From the NCBI GenBank assembly GCA_947165725.1, contig CAMVBL010000019.1, forward strand, positions 1-19,234: a DNA stretch of 19,234 nt, written 5' to 3'. The notes beneath the pieces are model-generated. The model searched no databases, had not been told where the DNA came from, and saw only the letters and a program-made list of their open reading frames with translations. Of this stretch, positions 1-6,545 are shown piece by piece (position 1 is the first letter of the stretch; each line of letters starts with the position of its first letter). This DNA comes from an uncultured Caryophanales bacterium (GTDB lineage: Bacteria; Bacillota_I; Bacilli_A; RFN20; CAG-826). The position numbers and the translations under genes are program-made.

Positions 1-329
1 CGCCTGCTAGAGAAGAGACTCAACCAGAGGGTAGAAAGATTAAGAAATTCTTTAAGAGAAGCGATGGCACAGTCGCTATCATCTATCAAAAAGAAAAGGC
101 TAAATCTTTAAGAGCAAAAGCTCGCGCAGAAGCAAGGGCTAAAGAAGCTGCTAATAAAGAAGAGCCTAAGCAAGAAGCGCCAAAGGCTGAACCAAAGGTT
201 CAAGAAGCTCCAAAACAAGCGTCTAAGCAAAACAATCAAAGACACTCCTATAAAGAGGAGAAAAAGGAAAATAGACCACAACAAAAAGTGATCAAAGGTA
301 AAAATAGTCGTAAAAAATTTAAGAAGTAA
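1..329 (+). CDS. C-terminal tail of an unidentified Lys/Ala/Glu-rich protein (partial)
   Basis: An open frame (codons from base 3) enters from the left edge and stops at TAA 327-329. The visible 108 residues start with a short mixed stretch (KIKKFFKRSDGTVAIIYQKE) and become low-complexity, rich in Lys, Ala, Glu, Gln and Pro, ending in a very basic tail (SRKKFKK). No domain can be recognised. Such a tail is typical of a cytoplasmic or ribosome/nucleic-acid-proximal extension, or of the inner end of a membrane protein, but the sequence does not decide. The stop is only 3 bases from the next start codon, so the gene very probably belongs to the same transcript as the signal peptidase and c-di-GMP genes that follow. 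Function is unknown. Confidence 0.7.
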   Translation, partial: PAREETQPEGRKIKKFFKRSDGTVAIIYQKEKAKSLRAKARAEARAKEAANKEEPKQEAPKAEPKVQEAPKQASKQNNQRHSYKEEKKENRPQQKVIKGKNSRKKFKK

Positions 330-332
330 TTT

Positions 333-1196
333 ATGAGCGAACAAGTTAAGGAAAAACATATTAAAAAGCCAAAAAGTAAGGCCAGAAAGATTATTGAATG
401 GGCTCTTACTGGTTTTTTCCTTGCGCTTTTCGCTTTTGTGCTAGCCGGTCAAATTGATGGCATGGTACATAAAAAGGACCATTATAATCAGCAACTTAGA
501 TTCGGCTATGGTACATTCGTCGTTAAAACGGATTCTATGGAACCTAAGTATATGATTGGTACTGCCTTAATTACTTATAACGAAGACGCTGATAAGATTT
601 ATGAGCGTTTCCAAAAAGGTGAAGAAGTGGATATCACTTTCGTTGATGTCTATAACACTAACAACGAATACACTTCACCATTGAATAATCCAGAATTAAC
701 AAAAAGAACTGACCCTACTGGTGTCCCTATGACCCATAGAGTTAAAGAAGTTCATGTTAATAACAATCAAGAAAAAGGCAAAGGTAAATACACATTTATT
801 ACTGCCGGTATTAATACAAGATCCACTAATTTAGGTTGGAAAGAAGGAGAACCTGATATCGTTATTAATCAATATCAAGCGTTCACTGAAAAAGAAATCC
901 TAGGAAGAGTAAAAGTCAATTCTGCCTTCTTAGGTGGTGTGTTCTCATTTGTGGGTTCACCTCTTGGATTATTAGTGCTCCTATTAATTCCAGCGTTCTA
1001 TCTTGTTGTAGCTAGTGTGATTGATATATTTAAGGCTTATAAAGAGCCTGAACCTGCTACAGAAGGAGCGGCAGGACAACCTAATAACAATAACGGTCCC
1101 GTTACTCTCTCAGAAGCAGATAAAAAGAGGCTTAAAGAACAACTCTTAGAAGAAATGATTAGTAAGAAGAAAGGAGAAAGCCATGAAAGCAAGTAG
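333..1196 (+). CDS. SipW-type (Ser-His) signal peptidase I
   Basis: The 287-residue membrane protease is predicted to cleave signal peptides of exported proteins on the outer face of the membrane. A positively charged N-terminus is followed by a membrane helix at about residues 20-40. The catalytic-serine box is D67-S68-M69-E70-P71. The second box, T134-H135-R136-V137, has His where ordinary bacterial enzymes have Lys, which is the hallmark of the SipW/archaeal/ER class. A second helix lies at about 207-232, followed by a charged cytoplasmic tail (to 287) with a helical acidic/basic end. The Ser-His separation (67 residues) is longer than I would expect for SipW, because of an Asn/Thr-rich insertion around 105-130. 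The usual GDAN box reads AGINTRSTN, so the third catalytic Asp is not certain (D175 is a candidate). ATG follows the previous stop by 3 bases with only a weak AAGAAG-like site; the 3' end overlaps the EAL gene by 14 bases. SipW enzymes usually act on neighbouring biofilm or surface proteins. Confidence 0.85.
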   Translation: MSEQVKEKHIKKPKSKARKIIEWALTGFFLALFAFVLAGQIDGMVHKKDHYNQQLRFGYGTFVVKTDSMEPKYMIGTALITYNEDADKIYERFQKGEEVDITFVDVYNTNNEYTSPLNNPELTKRTDPTGVPMTHRVKEVHVNNNQEKGKGKYTFITAGINTRSTNLGWKEGEPDIVINQYQAFTEKEILGRVKVNSAFLGGVFSFVGSPLGLLVLLLIPAFYLVVASVIDIFKAYKEPEPATEGAAGQPNNNNGPVTLSEADKKRLKEQLLEEMISKKKGESHESK

Positions 1197-2724
1197 AGCA
1201 AGATTAGCTGCAGTTATCATATCGGCTGTTCTTCTTGTAGCCATCGCTATCGTTACCGGTTTAGCCCTTATCGGTGGTGTTTTTGGTGATAACATCTTAC
1301 TCAACAACATGTTAAACCTCATGACCATTGGCATGGTGGTTATTTTCGTTACTATTGTTTACTTATATGTTTCTAATTTATCAATGATTAAGACATTACA
1401 AGATGATAACGAATATAATTTAGGTGTCAGAAGTGCTTTCTTTAACATGTACGCTTTCCAAAAACGTGTTGAGATGCGTTTAAGATTCAATAGAATTGGC
1501 AAAAAAGCGGAACACATTATTGCTTTTACATTCTCTTCTCTTGTTATTTCTCAAAACGTTAATAGAAACCATGAAATCTATTTAATCAATAACCACATCG
1601 CTAATTTCTTAGAAGAATTACCTCCTAAGATTGGAGCGAAGAAGAGAGACTTTGTCTATGCCTTCTCCCGCGGGTCTTTCTTAATTTACTGTGCTAAACA
1701 AAATGAACAAGCGATTCAAAATATCTGTGAAATCATCGCTAAAGATGTTTATGAATTTGGTGAACAAAACTGCCGTCATATTTGGGTGCAACCATTCTTC
1801 GGTGTCACTCGTGTCTATGATAGTGAACTTTTAACACACCAAATTGAAAACGCCTTACTTGCTAGGGACAACTCCGAAAAGAACTTTGAAACAATTACTT
1901 ACTATCAAGATTCTTTCCGTAAATCTGTTTCCTCTAACGATATTGAAGAATTAACACAAGCCTTAGAAAACAAAGAATTCGTTGTCTACTATCAACCAAA
2001 ATTTGATTTAGCAAAAAGACAATTTATTTCTTCAGAAGCTTTAATCAGATGGAATTCCAAAAAGTATGGTTTATTAACCCCAACTAAGTTCCTTAACAAA
2101 GCGGAATCCATTGGTTTAATCCACGATATTGATATCTACGTCTTAAGACAAGTTTGTGAAGACTTAAATGAATTAATTAGAAGAGGTAGAAGAGTTTTAC
2201 CAGTCTCCGTTAACTTCTCCTTATATGAATTCTATAGTGCGAACTTCTTAGATACCATTATGGGTATTTTAGATGAATTCAAAGTTCCAGCGAACTTAAT
2301 TGAAATTGAAATTACTGAAGCGACTTCTCAAGCTAACCAATTCTTATCCATCTCCATTATTAAGAAACTTAAAGAAAATGGTATTCGAGTTTTAATGGAT
2401 GACTTTGGTATTGGTTTCTCTAACGTCGGTAACTTAAGAAAGATTCCATTCGACGTTGTTAAGATTGATAAGTCATTTATTGATGGCATCGTTAACGACA
2501 CTAAATCACGTGAAATCGTGAGATTCTTAATTGGTCTATGTAAGATCAATGGCATGGAAGTTGTCGCTGAAGGTGTTGATAACAAAGAACAAGTTGAAAT
2601 CTTAAAGAAAGCCAAATGTGATACCATTCAAGGTTTCTATTATTCTGAAGCCTTAGAAAAGAAAGCTTTCGAAAAATTCTTAGATAATAACCCATTTGAA
2701 AAGAAGGAGGGCTCTAACGCATGA
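1183..2724 (+). CDS. Membrane-anchored degenerate GGDEF-EAL protein; probable c-di-GMP phosphodiesterase
   Basis: This 513-residue protein has two predicted membrane helices (about 8-32 and 44-64), a degenerate GGDEF-like region (about 85-245) and a C-terminal EAL domain (about 255-505). The GGDEF signature position reads S162-R163-G164-S165-F166, so diguanylate cyclase activity is not expected. The EAL domain keeps the expected metal and catalytic residues: E285-A-L, N344, E376 (EIEITE), D406-D407 (DDFGIG), K427, E463 (AEGV) and Q483 (QGF). It should therefore hydrolyse cyclic-di-GMP to pGpG at the cytoplasmic face. This is family knowledge applied to visible residues, not proof of activity. 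The start at ATG 1183 is well supported by AAGGAG at 1171-1176. It overlaps sipW by 14 bases and the next gene by 4 bases (ATGA), so the three are translationally coupled. The GGDEF remnant may have become a regulatory (for example nucleotide-sensing) domain. Confidence 0.9.
   Translation: MKASRARLAAVIISAVLLVAIAIVTGLALIGGVFGDNILLNNMLNLMTIGMVVIFVTIVYLYVSNLSMIKTLQDDNEYNLGVRSAFFNMYAFQKRVEMRLRFNRIGKKAEHIIAFTFSSLVISQNVNRNHEIYLINNHIANFLEELPPKIGAKKRDFVYAFSRGSFLIYCAKQNEQAIQNICEIIAKDVYEFGEQNCRHIWVQPFFGVTRVYDSELLTHQIENALLARDNSEKNFETITYYQDSFRKSVSSNDIEELTQALENKEFVVYYQPKFDLAKRQFISSEALIRWNSKKYGLLTPTKFLNKAESIGLIHDIDIYVLRQVCEDLNELIRRGRRVLPVSVNFSLYEFYSANFLDTIMGILDEFKVPANLIEIEITEATSQANQFLSISIIKKLKENGIRVLMDDFGIGFSNVGNLRKIPFDVVKIDKSFIDGIVNDTKSREIVRFLIGLCKINGMEVVAEGVDNKEQVEILKKAKCDTIQGFYYSEALEKKAFEKFLDNNPFEKKEGSNA
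2704..2710 (+). promoter_or_regulatory. Ribosome binding site of the nucleosidase-fold gene
   Basis: A perfect AAGGAGG lies inside the last codons of the EAL gene, 10 bases before ATG 2721. It fixes the start of the downstream gene and supports the 4-base ATGA overlap. Confidence 0.8.
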
Positions 2725-3464
2725 TCATGATTATTGGTAGTCAACATGATGATATCCTCTATTTCGAAAGTGTCATCACTAACAAAAAAGAAGAACTCAT
2801 CATGGGCAAATTCAAAGTGACCATTGGCACAATCTTTAACCAAGAGGTCATGCTAGTGGATCAAGTTAAAACAAATTACTTGAGCAGTGCTTTAACGTTA
2901 TATCTCATTGAGAAATATTTCGTGATCCTTGTTTTAGTAGTGGGTCGTTGTATTGCTTATAGGAAAGATTTAAAACCATTAGATATTGTGATTTCTAAGC
3001 GTGTCATCCTTGGGGATGTTGACCAAGTTAACGAAGATAATGTTAAATATGGCCAAGTTCCAGGATTTGAACAAGTCTTCGATGCTTCTGAAGATGTTGT
3101 TTCCTATTTAGAAAGCGCTTTTGAAAAGAGAACATTCTCCTCAGTTAAAGAAGCAAACTTTGTTTCCACAAGTGTGGACTATCATAAACCAAGTCAAATC
3201 TATGACATTGAAGAATTTGAACATATTTTAGGATTTGACACTAATGTGGTGTTTGACACAAATACCGGTGGTGTAGCCATTAGTTGTGCTCTCACCAAAG
3301 TGCCATTTGTCTCCATCAAAGTTGTGGAACGTTATTTAGATAAGAATAGTGATGTTAATACATACTTAAAAGCGATGAAAGAATACGTCAATATCGGTAA
3401 AGCTGTAGTCACATGCATCGGTGATATTGGTCGTAATGAAATCATCACTGAAGGAGGTAAGTAA
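2721..3464 (+). CDS. MTA/SAH nucleosidase-fold protein without the active site
   Basis: The 247-residue protein follows the 5'-methylthioadenosine/S-adenosylhomocysteine nucleosidase (Pfs, PNP_UDP_1 family) layout along its whole length. Recognisable pieces are IIGSQHDDIL near the N-terminus (family IIGAMEEEV), LKPLDIVIS at 84-92 (KVGDIVVS), YGQVPGFEQVF at 110-120 (YGQLPG) and a VPFVSIKVV strand at about 194-202 (VPFVVVRAIS). The residues needed for chemistry are gone: the glycine loop TGSAGG reads VGRCIAY (about 74-80), the ribose-binding MEA/MEG motif reads DTNTGG (about 179-184), and the catalytic Asp after AIS is replaced in VERYLD (about 202-207). E12 of the Escherichia coli enzyme is matched by D11. 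It is probably a non-catalytic, ligand-binding or scaffolding protein. It sits between two c-di-GMP genes and shares a 4-base overlap with the first, so a role in that system is likely but unproven. Confidence 0.7.
   Translation: MIMIIGSQHDDILYFESVITNKKEELIMGKFKVTIGTIFNQEVMLVDQVKTNYLSSALTLYLIEKYFVILVLVVGRCIAYRKDLKPLDIVISKRVILGDVDQVNEDNVKYGQVPGFEQVFDASEDVVSYLESAFEKRTFSSVKEANFVSTSVDYHKPSQIYDIEEFEHILGFDTNVVFDTNTGGVAISCALTKVPFVSIKVVERYLDKNSDVNTYLKAMKEYVNIGKAVVTCIGDIGRNEIITEGGK
3451..3457 (+). promoter_or_regulatory. Ribosome binding site deciding the start of the large GGDEF/EAL-like gene
   Basis: AAGGAGG lies 8 bases before ATG 3466. It selects that ATG over the in-frame GTG at 3421, which would place the start inside the previous gene with no such site. 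Confidence 0.8.
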
Positions 3465-3465
3465 G

Positions 3466-6400
3466 ATGGCTAGACAAGTGAGTAACAATCGTTCCATTAA
3501 AATCTTCTTCCGTTTTGTCATGTTCTTCCCAATCGCTTTTATTATTGTCTTTGCGATTGTTGTGGCCCTTTTAGCGTTCTTCTACGCTAGAACTGATGAC
3601 CCTGCATTATTCTTAGCGACAATTATCTTCGCTGGGGCAATGATTGCCTTATATATTGCCTATTCCCTTTATGTTATGAGACAGTTTAGAAATGTCTTTA
3701 TTAAAGGCTTATATGGTACGACAATTTCTAACTTTGAAAACATTGCCAGAAACGAAAACGAATTCCGCGAATATCCAAATAAAAGTCAATATAAAGAAAT
3801 CGCGGAATTAAATGAACACGTTGATATCTTAAGAAAAGAATTAATCGGTGCGACACTTATTCCTAATGAAAATAACTTTGATGATATTGAATTAGATTAT
3901 ATTGATAAAGAAAAACATCTTGTGACTTTTGAATCTTTCAAAAGAGAACTTGATAACATCATTTTCAAATCTCAAAACTATCGCAATATCATTATCGAAA
4001 CATATTACGCTCTTGAAGATGAAACCTTAACTAAGAAGAATATCGATTATATTCTCAAAGTCTTACAAGATAACTTCTATGACTATGAGCAACCATTATA
4101 TGTTCTCGGCGAAGATAGTAAGAGTATCTATCTCTATTTACCAAGAATTGATTCTTTAAGCAAAATCAAAGAACAATTAGAAACATGTATGCGTAGTGCT
4201 TCTATCTCTAAACGTCTCGCGGAAGGTATTACTCCTTTAACCGCGCATTTCTCCGTGGTTTGTTATCCATATAGTGACGTTAATGAATTATTCCCAGACT
4301 TACGTTACGCGAAACGTCAAGGTAACGATATTTTCTTCTATTTGCCAAACCGTTTACATTCCTTAAAGAGTAACGCTATTTTAAGAAATTCCACAAACCT
4401 CAATAGCATGAGTAAGATTATCGCTCCATTAGCGACCATGAAACATGGCTCAAATAACGCTAATGAGAACAATAAGATTATTCAAAACACCATTAAGACA
4501 ACCGCACAATACTTTGGTATTAACTATGCTGGTATCATTGCCTTAGATTCTGTTAATAAACGTTATATCATTGCTTATCAAGCAAATGATGATGAAATTA
4601 ATCCATTATCTCAAGATGGCACTGTCAATCAGGCTTTAATACGCATAATGGACGAAACAAAGGACGATAATGGTTCTTATTACTTCTCATTAAGGAACCA
4701 CGCGAATAACGCCTTAGGACGTCATTTAGACCGCATTGGACTAGAAAGTGGCTTCTATTATGTCATTAAGAGCAACGATGCTGTCCAAGGTGTTATTTAT
4801 TTCTTTAATAAAAATAAAGAATTAAAGTTTGATTCTTACTTGCAAGAATCCATGTTAATGCTCTGTACAAGAATCGGCTCATATTTAATCAGCTCGAAAC
4901 GTGATAGTGAAATTGAAAGCTCATTTGATGAAATCGATGCAATTCTTAAACTCGCTGATTTCTCTACATATCGTGTTAGTGCGGATGACTTCACTCTCTT
5001 AAATGGTAGTCAAACCTTAAAAGCGTTATTCCCTAACGCTAAATTTGGTGAAAAATGTCATAAAGCTTTATATGGACTAGATATGCCTTGTAAGGACTGC
5101 CCACTTCTTACAGGCAATAGGAAAACAGTGAAAAATGGTAGAGATAACTATGAAACATCCTTAGTGTTATCTGATCACCATAATGTCTATCGTGTTTTAG
5201 CGATTAAGAATATTTACTCTCATAAATCACAAAACCGTTATAACCAAGACTTACTTGTTAATTCCTTCCACACTCTCGTAGAGAACTTACAAGATGTTTA
5301 CACAATGAATGGTAAAGGCTATTTATTACTTTTAAGAATTGATAACTTAGAAGACCTTGTTAAAGAACATGGTTCTGAAGGTACTTTATCTATTCTCCGT
5401 GACTTCTCTAAACGTTTAAAGAAGTTACATAATGGTTTAGAAAACATCTATTACTACACAAACCAATTCTTAGCGATGCTATTCTACGAATACGGCCAAA
5501 CTGACATCTTAGATGAATGTGAAAAGATCTACGCTGTCGCTAAGAATGTTGATAAGTCCGCTGACTATGTTTTAAATATTACCTTCTTACCAGTTTCTTA
5601 TCCTCGTGCCTTCCCTAACGCCACAAGCTTAATTAAACAAGCCGATGTCTTCTCCACAAGAGGCCATTATGAAGTGAACAAGGATTATATCTATTTTGAT
5701 GAAAATGATTACACCAGAAGTGCGAATAGAGAAGAATATATTCTTTCTATTATTAAGAAATCATTCGGTGAAAAGACATACGATATCAACTTACAACCAA
5801 TGGTTAGTTCCACTGATAAGCAAATCTATGGCGCTGAGCTTCTCTTACGTATTTCTGATGATTATCGTAATATCGCGATGCGTACTGATGAAGTCGTTAA
5901 TATCGCGGCGAAATACAATCAAATCGGCATCATTTCTCATGCCCTTCTTGATTTCACCGCTTCTTTATATAAAGAATATGGTGCGTTATTCTTCTCATCT
6001 TTAGGCTTTAGAAGATTTGGTCTTAATACTGACTATTCCTTCTTTACCGATAAGAACTTCGCTAAAGATATTAAGAAATATATCGAAGACTTAAAACTTC
6101 CAAAACGTTTCATCGCTTTCGAAATTCCAGAACACGATGTTTCCACTCATATTGATGAATTCAAGAGCATCGCTAAAATGCTTAGAGATCTCAATATCGT
6201 CTTAGTGTGTGACCAATATACAGGTCGATATATCTCAATTGAAATCTTAAAAGAAATTGGCTTCGATGAAGTGAAGATTTCCCGTAACCTTGTTAACCAT
6301 ATCGATAGTGATAACCAACGTTTCAACTCTTTGAAACAATTACTCTTATTAATCAACCGTTTCGATATGAAAGCTTCTATCGTCGGTGTTGAAAACATTG

Positions 6401-6537
6401 ACCAATTCTTACTCATCAAAGAAGTTGGTGTTGATGTCTTATTACAAGGCTTCTACTTCTTCAGACCATTAGAAAAACAAGCTTTAATTGAAACATTAAG
6501 AGGCACTAATAGATTTAAGAAAGCCGATGAAGAATAA
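3466..6537 (+). CDS. Large membrane protein with degenerate GGDEF, GAF-like, PAS-like, GGDEF and EAL domains
   Basis: The 1023-residue protein has two membrane helices (about 12-40 and 48-71), then a linker. A first GGDEF-like domain (about 150-297) is seen in LGEDSKSIYLYLP and in the typical C-terminal half ending YAKRQGNDIFFY. A GAF-like region covers about 335-478. A PAS-like region (about 490-585) carries C531, C542, C545 and P546. A second GGDEF-like domain (about 595-748) follows, and an EAL-like domain covers about 755-1010. None of the nucleotide-cycling motifs is intact. EAL reads E791-L-L, the DDFG box reads C915-D-Q-Y, KID reads K937-I-S, and AEGVE reads I972-V-G-V-E. Only E791, K937 and QGF (994-996) remain. 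It is best read as a non-catalytic c-di-GMP receptor or signalling scaffold, similar in logic to LapD-type proteins though not recognisably homologous in detail. It is the last gene of the operon, starting 1 base after the previous stop. Confidence 0.8.
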   Translation: MARQVSNNRSIKIFFRFVMFFPIAFIIVFAIVVALLAFFYARTDDPALFLATIIFAGAMIALYIAYSLYVMRQFRNVFIKGLYGTTISNFENIARNENEFREYPNKSQYKEIAELNEHVDILRKELIGATLIPNENNFDDIELDYIDKEKHLVTFESFKRELDNIIFKSQNYRNIIIETYYALEDETLTKKNIDYILKVLQDNFYDYEQPLYVLGEDSKSIYLYLPRIDSLSKIKEQLETCMRSASISKRLAEGITPLTAHFSVVCYPYSDVNELFPDLRYAKRQGNDIFFYLPNRLHSLKSNAILRNSTNLNSMSKIIAPLATMKHGSNNANENNKIIQNTIKTTAQYFGINYAGIIALDSVNKRYIIAYQANDDEINPLSQDGTVNQALIRIMDETKDDNGSYYFSLRNHANNALGRHLDRIGLESGFYYVIKSNDAVQGVIYFFNKNKELKFDSYLQESMLMLCTRIGSYLISSKRDSEIESSFDEIDAILKLADFSTYRVSADDFTLLNGSQTLKALFPNAKFGEKCHKALYGLDMPCKDCPLLTGNRKTVKNGRDNYETSLVLSDHHNVYRVLAIKNIYSHKSQNRYNQDLLVNSFHTLVENLQDVYTMNGKGYLLLLRIDNLEDLVKEHGSEGTLSILRDFSKRLKKLHNGLENIYYYTNQFLAMLFYEYGQTDILDECEKIYAVAKNVDKSADYVLNITFLPVSYPRAFPNATSLIKQADVFSTRGHYEVNKDYIYFDENDYTRSANREEYILSIIKKSFGEKTYDINLQPMVSSTDKQIYGAELLLRISDDYRNIAMRTDEVVNIAAKYNQIGIISHALLDFTASLYKEYGALFFSSLGFRRFGLNTDYSFFTDKNFAKDIKKYIEDLKLPKRFIAFEIPEHDVSTHIDEFKSIAKMLRDLNIVLVCDQYTGRYISIEILKEIGFDEVKISRNLVNHIDSDNQRFNSLKQLLLLINRFDMKASIVGVENIDQFLLIKEVGVDVLLQGFYFFRPLEKQALIETLRGTNRFKKADEE

Positions 6538-6545
6538 TTCTTCAT
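6527..6545. repeat. Perfect palindrome spanning two convergent stop codons
   Basis: ATGAAGAATAATTCTTCAT is a 9+1+9 perfect inverted repeat that covers the TAA of the GGDEF/EAL-like gene (6535-6537) and reaches the stop of ktrB (6545-6547). It has no T-tract on either side, so it is not a classical intrinsic terminator. It is the only structure available to end these two convergent genes, whose stops are 7 bases apart. Confidence 0.5.

Noticed and set aside
108..359. Minus-strand open frame rich in Phe and Leu
   Set aside because: It is an antisense shadow of the Lys/Glu-rich tail of the upstream gene, with no promoter or ribosome site.
2722..2724. TGA read as tryptophan (Mollicutes code)
   Set aside because: TGA ends the EAL gene and plsC at the expected lengths and tryptophan is encoded by TGG throughout.
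3421..3465. Longer start (GTG 3421) for the large GGDEF/EAL-like gene
   Set aside because: A perfect AAGGAGG lies 8 bases before ATG 3466, and the longer version would overlap the previous gene by 44 bases without a ribosome site.
6527..6545. Intrinsic terminator between the convergent genes
   Set aside because: The palindrome has no T-tract in either direction and a very short loop; kept only as a repeat.
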